NCBI RefSeq assembly: GCF_014529935.1
Contig: NZ_JACVFC010000001.1
Location: forward strand, 1,736,001-1,800,000
Direction: 5' to 3'
DNA length: 64,000 nucleotides
Source of the DNA: Chitinophaga qingshengii
GTDB taxonomy: Bacteria > Bacteroidota > Bacteroidia > Chitinophagales > Chitinophagaceae
Part shown: piece by piece, positions 15,781-25,260 of the stretch
How the letters are laid out: every line of letters begins with the position of its first letter
How positions within the stretch are numbered: the first letter of the stretch is position 1
Notes under the pieces: model-generated
Told to the model about the DNA's origin: nothing
Seen by the model: the letters and a program-made list of their open reading frames with translations, nothing else
Database searches by the model: none
Made by a program: the position numbers and the translations under genes

Positions 15781-16602
15781 ATGAACGATCTGCATTGTGT
15801 TTATAACGTTCTCCATTTTATTGAAGCGAATGCTGATCAGCCTGTTTCCATTAAACAGCTGGAAGCCCTTTCACATTACTCCTACCGGAATATTCAACGG
15901 ATTTTTAAATATACCTGCGGAGAAACCATCGGTGCCTATCAGAAAAGGCTGAGGGTAGAAAATGCATATAAACTGATGCTTTATACCACAGAAAATATTA
16001 CGGCTATCGCCCTGAAAGTAGGATTTGCCAATCTGGCTTCTTTCTCCAAAGCATTCAAACAACATTTTCACTGTTCCCCTAAGGAGGCAAAGTCAAACAA
16101 AACACTATTATTCAGCGAAGCCAGTATCACCCCAATTGCATCCGGCATTATACTACAGCCCGATATCGTTTACCTGCCGCCTGTCCGGGTATATTACGAA
16201 AGTGCTTTTATTCCCTATGAAAACAATAACATTGAATTATTATGGCAGCGGTTCCTGAGGCATGACTTTTCCCGTACAGACATCACTTACTTTGGTGTGA
16301 TAGCGGATGAACCCTTAATCAGGGAAGAACTTAATTGCCGCTACGACGCCTGTGCCTCCATACAGGCAAAGGATAAGGAACTACCCTCCAAAATGATACT
16401 GGGCGGCCGTTATGCGCGGTTTATACACACCGGCACTTATGAGACAATAGAAGAAACATATACCAATATTTACGCAGGCTGGATACTGGGATCTGCCCTG
16501 GAGTTCGGTCATACGCCGGTTATTGAAAGATATATCAAACATCCTGATAATACAGAAACGGAAGCAGCACAAGTGACCGAGATATTACTACCGATTAGCT
16601 AA
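15781..16602 (+). CDS. AraC-family regulator with GyrI-like C-terminal domain
   Basis: A 273-residue regulator. Residues about 1-110 hold the two helix-turn-helix units of AraC proteins at the N-terminus (LEALSHYSYRNIQRIFKYTCG and ITAIALKVGFANLASFSKAFK, then HFHCSPKEAK). The C-terminal part (about 120-270) is a GyrI-like/SOUL-type effector domain with LPPVRVYYESAF and GGRYARFIHTGTYETI. The open frame runs back to 15634, but a terminator hairpin at 15704-15735 lies in the extension, so I chose 15781, preceded by AAAGGA. It probably senses a small hydrophobic compound. Confidence 0.82.
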   Translation: MNDLHCVYNVLHFIEANADQPVSIKQLEALSHYSYRNIQRIFKYTCGETIGAYQKRLRVENAYKLMLYTTENITAIALKVGFANLASFSKAFKQHFHCSPKEAKSNKTLLFSEASITPIASGIILQPDIVYLPPVRVYYESAFIPYENNNIELLWQRFLRHDFSRTDITYFGVIADEPLIREELNCRYDACASIQAKDKELPSKMILGGRYARFIHTGTYETIEETYTNIYAGWILGSALEFGHTPVIERYIKHPDNTETEAAQVTEILLPIS

Positions 16603-16642
16603 GATTGTCAATTTTGGACAACATTTCACTGGAGCGTTGGTC

Positions 16643-16650
16643 TAGTTTTG
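16643..16650 (+). promoter_or_regulatory. -7 promoter element (TAGTTTTG)
   Basis: An exact TAnnTTTG match 35 bp before the chosen start of the agmatine-deiminase-like gene. Transcription would begin near 16656, just at the first candidate ATG (16655), which argues for the ATG at 16685. The -33 element is not clear. Confidence 0.5.
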
Positions 16651-16684
16651 GGGTATGACAAAACAAGACAAACACCATTTAATC

Positions 16685-17806
16685 ATGCGTAAAATGACAA
16701 ACCTACTGCTGTTTTTACCCGCATTATTATCGTCCTGCGGCAAAGAAATATCACCGGATCCTGGTCCGGCTCCGGCAGATACAGCCATTCAGTACACCAT
16801 GCCGGAGGAATCCGCTCCTCATGAAGGTACCTGGCTCCAATGGCCCCACCAGTACCAATATGGCGTTACTTACAGGAACCGCCTCGATGCCACCTGGATA
16901 GCGATGACCAAAGAACTGCAGCAGGGAGAAAAAGTACATATTATCGCTTACGATCCCGCCGAGCAGGAAAGAATTACTGCGCTGCTAAATGATAATAATA
17001 TCTCCCTAAACAATATTGATTTTAATATATATCCAACCGATGACGTATGGGCAAGAGACAACGGCCCTATCTTCGTCAAAGACAAAAACGGCCAATTATT
17101 CATTGAAGATTGGGGATTTAATGGTTGGGGACGAAAAGCAGATTATACCAACTGCAATAGTATCCCTTCCAAAATTGCCGCCGCCCAACATACGGCAGCC
17201 ATCAACCTCAATGACGTAATGGTCAATGAAGGAGGCAGTGTGGAAATCGACGGGAAAGGTGTGTTAATGGCTTGCAAAAGCTCCATATTAAACAGGAACC
17301 GGAATCCCGGCATGACACAACAACAAGCGGAAGCCATATTTACCCAATACCTCGGCATCACCAAATTCATATGGCTGGAAGGTAAAGCAGGACTGGATAT
17401 CACAGATATGCACATCGATGGATTTGCCAGATTCGCCAATGCTTCCACGGTCATCACTATGGACAAAGAGGATCTTTTATACTGGCAGGTGCCCCAGGAT
17501 GATATCAATCGTTTATATGCAGCTACCAATAAAGCTGCCCTTCCCTATAAATTTGTAAAAGTGCCCCTCACACAAAATGATGTAGTAACCACCTACGGTA
17601 AAAACCTGGGCAAAGCATCCTACATCAACTATTACATTGCCAATAACAGCGTGCTGGTACCTGTCTATAATGACCCTCATGATGCAGCAGCGATCAACAT
17701 TATTCAACAACTGTATCCGGATAAAAAAGTAGTCGGCATCGACTGTCGTAACCTCTTTGCCAATGGCGGTATGGTACACTGTGTAACACAACAGCAACCG
17801 CGGTAA
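16685..17806 (+). CDS. Lipoprotein agmatine/peptidylarginine deiminase-family enzyme
   Basis: A 373-residue enzyme of the agmatine deiminase / Porphyromonas-type peptidyl-arginine deiminase family, which hydrolyses guanidino groups to ureido groups plus ammonia. Catalytic residues are all visible (numbering from 16685): WARDNGP at 122-128, NEGG at 181-184, H243 in DMHIDGFAR, and the nucleophile C366 in GGMVHCV. The N-terminus is a lipoprotein signal (lipobox LLSSC), so the enzyme is in the envelope, unlike the usual cytoplasmic agmatine deiminase. ATGs at 16655 and 16694 are alternatives; a -7 element at 16643 disfavours 16655. It stands alone. Confidence 0.85.
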   Translation: MRKMTNLLLFLPALLSSCGKEISPDPGPAPADTAIQYTMPEESAPHEGTWLQWPHQYQYGVTYRNRLDATWIAMTKELQQGEKVHIIAYDPAEQERITALLNDNNISLNNIDFNIYPTDDVWARDNGPIFVKDKNGQLFIEDWGFNGWGRKADYTNCNSIPSKIAAAQHTAAINLNDVMVNEGGSVEIDGKGVLMACKSSILNRNRNPGMTQQQAEAIFTQYLGITKFIWLEGKAGLDITDMHIDGFARFANASTVITMDKEDLLYWQVPQDDINRLYAATNKAALPYKFVKVPLTQNDVVTTYGKNLGKASYINYYIANNSVLVPVYNDPHDAAAINIIQQLYPDKKVVGIDCRNLFANGGMVHCVTQQQPR

Positions 17807-17813
17807 TACTTCC

Positions 17814-17852
17814 GGGGGTTATAGGTTTGTCTTACAGATAACCCTATAACTC
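17814..17852 (+). terminator. Possible terminator after the deiminase gene
   Basis: GTTATAGG (17818-17825) and CCTATAAC (17843-17850) form an 8-bp perfect stem with a 17-nt loop, 11 bp after the stop codon at 17806. There is no clear T run, so this is weak support for termination. Confidence 0.35.
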
Positions 17853-18017
17853 CTGCGTTTACCAGATAATAATAGCTTTTCACCAATTTTGCGGCAATCC
17901 ATTATTCTTTTTTATTATCCTTGTAATACCGGACCTGATCACACCCGCGCTAACCTCCTTTAACCCGCACTACACCTCCCTCATTTGTGTTTCCTCAATT
18001 TTTTAAACCACAAGATT

Positions 18018-18806
18018 ATGAAAAGAAAATTGCTTATCCCTTTTGTACTGCCCGCACTGTGCTGCATCCTGTTTTTTAACGCCTGTATTAAATACCCGCC
18101 TATTACACCAGATAATAATGTGCCCAACGACCGGCTGCTGAAAACATGGCAGCTTACCTCCAATGAGATACCCACCAACACCTACCAATTTTATTACAAT
18201 AACAAAAAACTGGTGGATTCCATCGTGCTTAGCCAGGGCATTAACTTCTTCACCTATCGTGTACATCGCAAACACAATGGTCAGATTGATAGTGTGGTAG
18301 CCACCGAATATCTGAATAAAGGCAGTGGTCACGTTTATTTTGTAGCCAGGAATTACCAGTACAGCAATGGATTAATCACCCACTATGATTACCATGTGTA
18401 CGACAATTTTGGCAACCACGATGTAATGCTGTTTGACATTAGCCACGAACAGCAAAAAATGACTATCAGATACAACACTATTGCACACGAATTTACTTTT
18501 AATGACAAGCAGGATGTAGTCAGGATGAGAGACAACGGCGACCGTCCGTTCAACGGCACCTTCAGTTATAATACAGGTATTAATCCGTTGTTCTATGCAA
18601 GAGATCTCTATGCCATCATTACAGACCTGGCTACCTATAACTATGAATACCTGCTTTCAAAACACAACACCGTTAAGAAAAACTATAACGATGGTTATTC
18701 CGTGAATTATACCCATATATATGACGACAAGGGCAGGCTCACCAGGAGCGACTTTAAAGATGTAAGACATTTTGGTACCCAGTCATTTAGTTATACCTAT
18801 TATTAA
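18018..18806 (+). CDS. Putative lipoprotein (DUF4595-like)
   Basis: A 262-residue lipoprotein: MKRKLLIPFVLPALCCILFFNACIK gives a lipobox FFNAC. The mature chain has repeated short beta units of the form Y-x-Y-D/N-N (LTHYDYHVYDNFG, HEFTFNDKQDVV, YTHIYDDKGRLTRSDF), like the YD-style repeats of DUF4595 proteins, which are common in Bacteroidota and unassigned. I chose the ATG at 18018 over 17985 because the first gives a proper signal peptide. A shared terminator follows at 18832-18864. Confidence 0.65.
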   Translation: MKRKLLIPFVLPALCCILFFNACIKYPPITPDNNVPNDRLLKTWQLTSNEIPTNTYQFYYNNKKLVDSIVLSQGINFFTYRVHRKHNGQIDSVVATEYLNKGSGHVYFVARNYQYSNGLITHYDYHVYDNFGNHDVMLFDISHEQQKMTIRYNTIAHEFTFNDKQDVVRMRDNGDRPFNGTFSYNTGINPLFYARDLYAIITDLATYNYEYLLSKHNTVKKNYNDGYSVNYTHIYDDKGRLTRSDFKDVRHFGTQSFSYTYY

Positions 18807-18831
18807 GCGTGTAGTACAGGTTCGGGAAATA

Positions 18832-18864
18832 AAACGGGCATCTCCGGAATGGAGACGCCCGTTT
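18832..18864. terminator. Bidirectional terminator between convergent genes
   Basis: AAACGGGC (18832-18839) plus TCTCC pair with GGAGA plus GCCCGTTT (18857-18864), with one A-C mismatch and a 5-nt loop. A run of A before and T after make it usable from both sides. It lies between the DUF4595-like gene and the convergent 18897-19418 gene. Confidence 0.65.
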
Positions 18865-18896
18865 GGTGTTTAGTACGTTATGCAGCCACAGTGGCA

Positions 18897-19418
18897 TTAC
18901 AAATGTTGAGCACTCCAGTACTCACGCCAATAGTCGCCAGCGGTATTATAGCGCTTGGCTTTACCAGGGGTACTATAGGGGTAATCCAGTATATTCTCCT
19001 CCAATCTTTCCAACAGAATGCCTTCATAAGAAGCATATGGCCCTTCAAACACCAGCATCATTTGAGTCATATAAGAACGCATCGACCGGCTGCTGGTTTT
19101 TGCCACCACATAACTATCCATGAGGCTTATCTCCCATTCAATTTGTTTCTCAGGGAAACCTGCTTTTTTTAATAACGCTGGCAGGCGGCCAAGGAACTCC
19201 TCCCAGGTTCCTCCTATTGTTTTTCCCCGGCACACCACCGTCAACAATGAAGGTTCATGTACGTACATCACCAGTAGCTTTCCTGAGAAGCCGGTATTGA
19301 GTAAGGTAGCGTACCAGCTATGCAAAAGCTGGCCTTCAGCCCCTTTTGAAACATATTGTACAGTTTTCAACCGTGATGTATTCAACAATTTCTGAACTGC
19401 ATGAAAAATAACAGGCAT
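18897..19418 (-). CDS. DUF6933-like protein of unknown function
   Basis: A 173-residue soluble protein. Its layout, a short basic start (FHAVQKLLNTSRLK), LLHSWYATLLNT with a hydrophobic strand LLVMYVHEPSLLTVV, GGTWEEFLGRLPALLKKAGF and YVVAKTSSRSMRSYMTQM, resembles the DUF6933 family of small uncharacterised proteins. The similarity is recalled from pattern and not searched. Function unknown. It stands alone on the minus strand, with a terminator shared with the convergent lipoprotein gene. Upstream, an AT-rich stretch to 19620 separates it from the FecI gene. Confidence 0.6.
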   Translation of the reverse strand: MPVIFHAVQKLLNTSRLKTVQYVSKGAEGQLLHSWYATLLNTGFSGKLLVMYVHEPSLLTVVCRGKTIGGTWEEFLGRLPALLKKAGFPEKQIEWEISLMDSYVVAKTSSRSMRSYMTQMMLVFEGPYASYEGILLERLEENILDYPYSTPGKAKRYNTAGDYWREYWSAQHL

Positions 19419-19620
19419 ATATTTTCAATGTGAATATTAAAGAACATCTGATGCATATAAAAGTAGTACTAAGTATGGTACTTTGCTAATCTTCATCCCG
19501 CCGCAGCTTGTTTATCTCCCCCTTAAATCTTAGTTTAGCCATGAATTATTATTCGTATCGAAAAAATCAACCAGTAAATCCTGACCCATTGCCGGCGATA
19601 GCAGTGTTATACATATTAAG

Positions 19621-20181
19621 ATGATGGCAGATTACACCTTCTATGCTGATGAAGAGCTGGTTCAACGGATGGCCGCTGACGATCACAACGCCTTTACTGA
19701 AATTTATAACCGGTATTGGAAACGCCTGTATACCTTAGCTTATGCCCGGCTACATTCCCGTGAACTGGCAGAAGATGTAGTACAGGATGTGCTTACCGGC
19801 CTGTGGCAACGCAGAAACCAGGCGATCATCCGGTCTTTGCCCGCCTATCTTGCCGCCGCCAACCGCTACGCCATATTTACCCAACTATCCAAAAATGCCC
19901 GGGTAACCACCATGGAAGACCTTTCCGAAGCACAACAGGCTGTTACCGATGAAACAGCTCAACTACATTTTCTGCAGCAGTCCATGAACAACCAACTGCA
20001 ACAACTACCCGAAAAATGCCGCATCGTATTTGACTACAGCCGCAATGCCGGTCTTACCAACCGGGAAATAGCCGCCACGCTGCAGATCTCCGAAAAAGCG
20101 GTGGAGAAACATATTTCCAAAGCATTACAGCGGTTGCGTATGCAGTTCCGGAACTACTTCCATGCAATATTTCTGTATTAA
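19621..20181 (+). CDS. FecI-type ECF sigma factor
   Basis: A 186-residue ECF sigma factor. Region 2 is around AFTEIYNRYWKRLYTLAYA and LAEDVVQDVLTGLWQR, region 4 around YSRNAGLTNREIAATLQIS and EKAVEKHISKALQRLR. It recruits RNA polymerase to genes of the uptake system that follows. The gene is 78 bp upstream of fecR, then susC and susD; the sigma factor is normally held inactive by the FecR product until the outer-membrane receptor signals. A short GGGT-AAG-ACCC-T-run hairpin at 20203-20220 lies between sigma and anti-sigma genes. Confidence 0.92.
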   Translation: MMADYTFYADEELVQRMAADDHNAFTEIYNRYWKRLYTLAYARLHSRELAEDVVQDVLTGLWQRRNQAIIRSLPAYLAAANRYAIFTQLSKNARVTTMEDLSEAQQAVTDETAQLHFLQQSMNNQLQQLPEKCRIVFDYSRNAGLTNREIAATLQISEKAVEKHISKALQRLRMQFRNYFHAIFLY

Positions 20182-20259
20182 AAATTTTTTTCTGCCCGAG
20201 GTAGGGTAAGACCCTTTTTTCCATACTTATATTTATAACACCTGTAAATGCTATAGCGA

Positions 20260-21405
20260 ATGGACCAAAAAGAGCTGGCGATACTATCGGAGAAATACCT
20301 CGCCGGCACAGCCAGCGAAGCGGAAACAGACCGGTTACTGCAGTGGTATAATGCCTACGATGAACAGGAACTCACCGTGCATATACAGGCTGCAGCAGCG
20401 GAAACAGAAAGCAGTTTGCAGGCCCGGATGTATCAGCGCCTGCATCAGGCAACCCACCCGGCAGCGCGTAAACCAGTGCTCCGGATGCGGGACTGGTATG
20501 GAAAAGCAGCCGCTGCTGTATTAATCCTCCTGATGGCCGGTGGTGGGTACTATTTTTTTACCCGGCCACGGAAAAGCGTGCCCCTGGCGGCGGCAGCGCC
20601 TTCCACGGTACAACCCGGCAGTAACAAGGCTACCCTTACGCTCGCCGATGGGACGGTCATCAACCTCGACAGCATCGGTACCGGACCGGTAGAACTACAG
20701 GGCGTAAAAGCAGTCAAGACCCAACAGGGGCAGATCGTGTATAAAGACAACGGTAACGCCGCCGTTCACAATAACGTGCTGCGAACGCCCAGGGGTGGAC
20801 AGTTCAGGGTGACGCTCCCGGATGGCACTAATGTATGGCTCAACGCCGCTTCTTCCATCAGCTATCCTACCGCATTTACCGGCAAAAGCAGGAATGTGTC
20901 TGTTACCGGTGAGGCGTACTTTGAAGTAGCGGCCGATGCCGTGCGTCCTTTTGAAGTCACCATGAACGATATCAGCATATTGGTATTGGGAACACATTTT
21001 AATATCAATGCCTACGAAGACGAACCGACCATTAACACCACCCTGCTGGAAGGTGCGGTGCTGGTAAAAACACCCGGCGCCATGAAACACCTGGAACCCG
21101 GGCAGCAAGCCAGGGTAAAGCCCGGCAGCGATCGTATCGAATGGCTGAAACATGCAGATGTGAACAGCAGCATCGCCTGGAAAAATGGTTATTTTTCTTT
21201 TGATGATGCAGACATTCCCACTGTTATGCGGCAACTGGCCCGGTGGTACAACATCGAAGTGTCCTATGCCGGTAATGTACCGGAAGGGACCTTCACCGGG
21301 GAAATCGGCAGGAACCTGACACAAAGCCAGCTGATGAAAATATTAACACAGGCGAGGATTAATTATAAACAGGAAGAAGGAAGAAAACTTGTTATCTATC
21401 CTTAG
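20260..21405 (+). CDS. FecR-type anti-sigma factor
   Basis: A 381-residue inner-membrane protein. The cytoplasmic N-terminal part (about 1-80) should bind the FecI sigma factor; one membrane helix lies at about 82-100 (AAAAVLILLMAGGGYYFF). The periplasmic part holds a FecR domain (RTPRGGQFRVTLPDGTNVWLN, SYPTAFTGKSRNVSVTGEAYFEVA) and a C-terminal DUF4974 region (IPTVMRQLARWYNIEVSY, FTGEIGRNLTQSQLMKIL). It is the usual partner of the fecI gene just before and the STN-containing SusC-type receptor just after. Confidence 0.93.
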   Translation: MDQKELAILSEKYLAGTASEAETDRLLQWYNAYDEQELTVHIQAAAAETESSLQARMYQRLHQATHPAARKPVLRMRDWYGKAAAAVLILLMAGGGYYFFTRPRKSVPLAAAAPSTVQPGSNKATLTLADGTVINLDSIGTGPVELQGVKAVKTQQGQIVYKDNGNAAVHNNVLRTPRGGQFRVTLPDGTNVWLNAASSISYPTAFTGKSRNVSVTGEAYFEVAADAVRPFEVTMNDISILVLGTHFNINAYEDEPTINTTLLEGAVLVKTPGAMKHLEPGQQARVKPGSDRIEWLKHADVNSSIAWKNGYFSFDDADIPTVMRQLARWYNIEVSYAGNVPEGTFTGEIGRNLTQSQLMKILTQARINYKQEEGRKLVIYP

Positions 21406-21709
21406 CCCGAAGTTATTGCAGACAATCTATAACCAACCATTGATAACATCCGGGAAGATAACCGGGGAAACCGTTTAACCAGGGCCGGGGCAAATACCCG
21501 GACGATAGCTATCCAATAACACATGTTATGAAATGCATGAGGTCCACCGGACTCGGGGAACTTATGTTTCATCCATAAAAAAACCCGGTGTCAAGATTGG
21601 CGTCCGCACCAGGTTTTGATTTGTTGGTTAACCCTTTTTACGGAAAGCTTCCTGCTGCCCTCTACAGGGCGGATGGGAAACATTTGTCAACCAAAAACCA
21701 ATCTAAGGT
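21406..21709 (+). promoter_or_regulatory. FecR-SusC intergenic leader (304 bp)
   Basis: No gene was found here. It contains an A-run followed by a hairpin at 21577-21617 (AAAACC C GGTG pairing with CACC A GGTTTT) and a short TCAACCAAA (21687-21695) 14 nt before the susC start. Both features have counterparts before the other susC gene (39777), which suggests a conserved leader controlling receptor expression, perhaps by attenuation. Confidence 0.45.
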
Positions 21710-24700
21710 ATGAAAATTAATGTTGTTCGCAACAAACACAAAACGTTTGCATCAGCCGCAGGCCATATCCCTCCGGCATGTACAGCCAAAATCTGGAGAA
21801 CAATGAAATTAACCGCACTTTTATTAACGGTGGCTGCACTGCACATTTATGCCGCCGGCAACTCACAGAACGTAAGCGTTTCCTGCCGGAACATGCCACT
21901 ACAGCAGGTATTCAGCGTTATCAAACAACAAACGGGATTCGTGTTTTTTTACCGTAACCAGGACCTGTCCGATATACGCCCTATCTCCGCAGATGTACAC
22001 GAACTGCCGCTAAAAACAGCCCTGGCGAAGATTCTCCAGGACAAACCACTGGTCTTCGATATCGAAGGCAATACCATCGTCATTTCCCGGAAACTGACAC
22101 CGGCCGAAAATAAACCAGCGCAGCCGGATCTGTTTCCTCCTGACGATATCACCGGCAGGATAGTGGACAAACAAGGTAGCGCCTTGCCCGGTGTAACCAT
22201 CCGGCTCAAAGGCACCAATGTGGCCGCTGTCACGGACCAAGCCGGTATTTTCGTACTGCACAATGCCGACGCCAGAGGAGAACTGCTCATCTCCTGTGTC
22301 GGATTTGAGCCGCAGACCATCGCGCTCAAAGGCAAAACCAAACTGGATATACAGCTCAATCCCAAAGTGGATGAGCTGAACCAGTATGTGGTGGTAGGTT
22401 ACGGCAGCACCAAAAGAAAAGACCTTACCGGTTCTGTCGCTTCCGTCAATGTGGAAGAAGTTAAAAACGTTCCCTTTGCCAGTATCGACCAGGCGCTGTC
22501 CGGAAAGGCTGCCGGCGTACAGGTAACCCAGGCCGACGGCTCCCCCGGCGGCGTGGCTAAAATCCGTATCCGCGGCGGTACTTCGCTGCTGGGCGGCAAC
22601 GACCCGCTGTATATCATCGATGGCGTGCAGGTCACCATTCAAAACCGGTATCTTCAAAACCAGGCGGAAGTAGTGAATCCTATCGAAAGGGCGGGCAGTG
22701 ATGATCCCAATAATTCGGTAGGCGGATCTTTTGGCCGCGGTCTCAACAGCCTGGCAGGCCTCAATATCAGCGATATCGAAAGCATCGATATCCTCAAAGA
22801 TGCTTCCGCGACGGCCATCTATGGCTCCAAAGCGGCTAACGGCGTTATCATCATCACCACCAAAAAAGGAAAACTCAATCAGAAGCCTGTACTGGAAGCC
22901 AACTACTACGCCGGTGTCAGTCAACCTATCCGGGAAAAACTGCTGAATGCAGAACAATATGTAACCCTGTTACAGGAAGCCGCCCGGAATAAAAATGCCG
23001 CCAGAGCTGCTGCCGGTCAAAGTCCTGACGCCAAGGCCACCAAAATACTCAACGATCCCCAAAGCCTGGGAACGGCCAATACAGACTGGTTGAAGCTGGT
23101 CCTGCGTAACGCGATAGCGCACAATGCCGACATCTCTGTACGCGGCGGCGGATCAGGTTCCCGGTACTATACCTCCCTCGCCTACACGAAACAGGAAGGT
23201 GTACTGAAAAGAACCGACTTCTCCCGTATTTCCGGTAAAATCAGCCTGGACAACGAAATTACCAACCGTTTCCGTATCATTACCAATCTCGATTACGGTT
23301 TCACAAAAAACAGTATCACCAACGGTATTTACCCCGCCGCCTTGTACGCCCCTCCTACCCTCCCGGCCTATAATCCCGATGGCACGCCTTACCAGTTCCT
23401 CGCATCACAGATCGGCGGCTACGACTACCAGGGCTTCCAGAATCCGCTGGTATTGCTGGATGGCATCAATACCGGCAAAACCGCGTCCCTGATAGGTTCT
23501 CTTTCCGGTGATTATGATATCATGAAAGAGCTGAAATTCAGAAGCACGTTATCTGTCAACTATAATAATTTCCATCAGCAGAACTATGTGCCCAGCACCG
23601 CTGTCATTGCCTCCGCCAGCGGCGTCAGCAATTCCAATGGTGGTACGGCATCACAGGGGCAAACGGAAGATGTAAACCTGTTCCTGGAAAATACCCTTAC
23701 CTGGGAAAAACAATTCAACGAAAACCACCGGCTGACGCTCCTTGGCGGTACGTCCTGGCAGAAATACCGCTTTAATTCTTTTACCGCCAATGCCCAGGGC
23801 TTTCCGGACGATAAATACCTGAACAATATTTCTTCCGCCGCCATCACCCTCCCTGCCAGCGGCAGTTCCGGCCAGAATTCATTGCTCAGCTTTTACATGC
23901 GTGCCAACTATAACCTGAAAGAAAAATACCTGCTCACCTTCACCGGCCGCTCCGATGCGTCTTCCAAGTTCCCCGCCAATAACCGCGTAGGCTATTTCCC
24001 TTCCGGCGGCGCCGCCTGGCGCATTTCCGAAGAACCTTTTATGAAAAAGACGACCTGGATCACCGAGCTGAAACTTCGGGCCAGTGCGGGTTATACGGGT
24101 ACCCAAAATTTCGGTGACCACCTCTATTACACCTTATACACACCAGGCTCCTACGGTGGCACTAACGCCCTCGTACCTACGCAGATGGGCAATAATAAAA
24201 TCAAATGGGAGTCTACTTTACAGAAGGACCTGGGGTTGGACTTTGAACTATTTGGTTCCCGTCTCCGCGGTGTGATCGGGTACTATGAAAAAATTACCTC
24301 CGGCCTGTTGTTGTCCCAGCAGCTGGCACCCAGTTCTTCCTACAACAGCGTGATCGCCAATCTGGCTACCATCAGCAATAAAGGGCTGGAAATAGATCTC
24401 CGCTCAGATATCATCAAACAGAAAAACTTCCAATGGACAACATCCCTGAATCTCTCCGGTAACCGCTCACTGGTACAGGATATCAACAACGATTTTGCAG
24501 ACCCCAACGATGCAGGAGCCACCTACCTGAACGCCAATGCGGTGGTACGCAAAGGAGAGCCACTGGGGCTTTTCTACGGCTACAAACAAACCGGCATTAT
24601 CCGCGATCAGAAACAGCTGGACGAGTACAAACAAAAGTTCACGCTGGCTAAATACTTCGCGCCATACCTGAATATCGGCGATGCCATGTATGAAATCGGC

Positions 24701-25237
24701 AACGATGGATTTTATAAACGCGATGTGATAGGCAAAGCCCAGCCCCAGTTCTATGGCGGCATGACCAACACCTTCACCTTTAAAAACATCAGCCTGATCA
24801 CCCTGTTTACTTTTTCTTATGGCGGTCAGATACTATACCTGGCAGATATCCAAAACCAAAACCTGGAGAGCTACGCCAACAGGGGCGTGAGAATACTGCA
24901 ACGCTGGACACCGGAAAACCCCGGCGCCGACAGACCCCGGCTCCTGTTAGGTCAATATGGCGCCAATACCAGCAGCAGCGACGTTTACGACGCATCCTAT
25001 GTGAAGCTGAAATCTGTCACCGTTACCTATCAGATACCGGCACGGGCGCTCACGAAAATGCATATACGCGATGCTTCTATCTATGCGTCTGCCACCAACC
25101 TGTTCACCATTACAAAGTATCCCGGTCCAGATCCGGAAGTCAGCAACAACCCCTACAGCCTGATCAACGGCAGCAACGATGTCAGCACCTTCCCTACGGT
25201 GAAGCAGTTTAACCTTGGTCTGCGTTTCGGATTCTAA
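21710..25237 (+). CDS. SusC/RagA-type TonB-dependent outer-membrane receptor with STN domain
   Basis: A 1175-residue outer-membrane receptor that takes up large nutrients, driven by TonB. The signal peptide starts at the internal Met32 (MKLTALLLTVAALHIYA), so the first 31 residues are an unusual leader; the true start may be 21803. An STN signalling domain (about 52-128, with FSVIKQQTGFVFFYRNQ) is followed by a carboxypeptidase-like domain (ITGRIVDKQGSALPGVTIRLKG), the plug with the SusC signature GGNDPLYIIDG and DILKDASATAIYGSKAANGV, and the barrel ending with FNLGLRFGF. The STN domain links it to the FecI/FecR pair upstream; susD follows 23 bp later. The ligand is unknown. Confidence 0.93.
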   Translation: MKINVVRNKHKTFASAAGHIPPACTAKIWRTMKLTALLLTVAALHIYAAGNSQNVSVSCRNMPLQQVFSVIKQQTGFVFFYRNQDLSDIRPISADVHELPLKTALAKILQDKPLVFDIEGNTIVISRKLTPAENKPAQPDLFPPDDITGRIVDKQGSALPGVTIRLKGTNVAAVTDQAGIFVLHNADARGELLISCVGFEPQTIALKGKTKLDIQLNPKVDELNQYVVVGYGSTKRKDLTGSVASVNVEEVKNVPFASIDQALSGKAAGVQVTQADGSPGGVAKIRIRGGTSLLGGNDPLYIIDGVQVTIQNRYLQNQAEVVNPIERAGSDDPNNSVGGSFGRGLNSLAGLNISDIESIDILKDASATAIYGSKAANGVIIITTKKGKLNQKPVLEANYYAGVSQPIREKLLNAEQYVTLLQEAARNKNAARAAAGQSPDAKATKILNDPQSLGTANTDWLKLVLRNAIAHNADISVRGGGSGSRYYTSLAYTKQEGVLKRTDFSRISGKISLDNEITNRFRIITNLDYGFTKNSITNGIYPAALYAPPTLPAYNPDGTPYQFLASQIGGYDYQGFQNPLVLLDGINTGKTASLIGSLSGDYDIMKELKFRSTLSVNYNNFHQQNYVPSTAVIASASGVSNSNGGTASQGQTEDVNLFLENTLTWEKQFNENHRLTLLGGTSWQKYRFNSFTANAQGFPDDKYLNNISSAAITLPASGSSGQNSLLSFYMRANYNLKEKYLLTFTGRSDASSKFPANNRVGYFPSGGAAWRISEEPFMKKTTWITELKLRASAGYTGTQNFGDHLYYTLYTPGSYGGTNALVPTQMGNNKIKWESTLQKDLGLDFELFGSRLRGVIGYYEKITSGLLLSQQLAPSSSYNSVIANLATISNKGLEIDLRSDIIKQKNFQWTTSLNLSGNRSLVQDINNDFADPNDAGATYLNANAVVRKGEPLGLFYGYKQTGIIRDQKQLDEYKQKFTLAKYFAPYLNIGDAMYEIGNDGFYKRDVIGKAQPQFYGGMTNTFTFKNISLITLFTFSYGGQILYLADIQNQNLESYANRGVRILQRWTPENPGADRPRLLLGQYGANTSSSDVYDASYVKLKSVTVTYQIPARALTKMHIRDASIYASATNLFTITKYPGPDPEVSNNPYSLINGSNDVSTFPTVKQFNLGLRFGF

Positions 25238-25260
25238 AAACAATAAACCAGCTAATTACC

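Noticed and set aside
22010..22957. Minus-strand open frame of 315 codons inside the first susC gene
   Set aside because: It lies wholly opposite a SusC receptor with clear motifs, and has no domain of its own.
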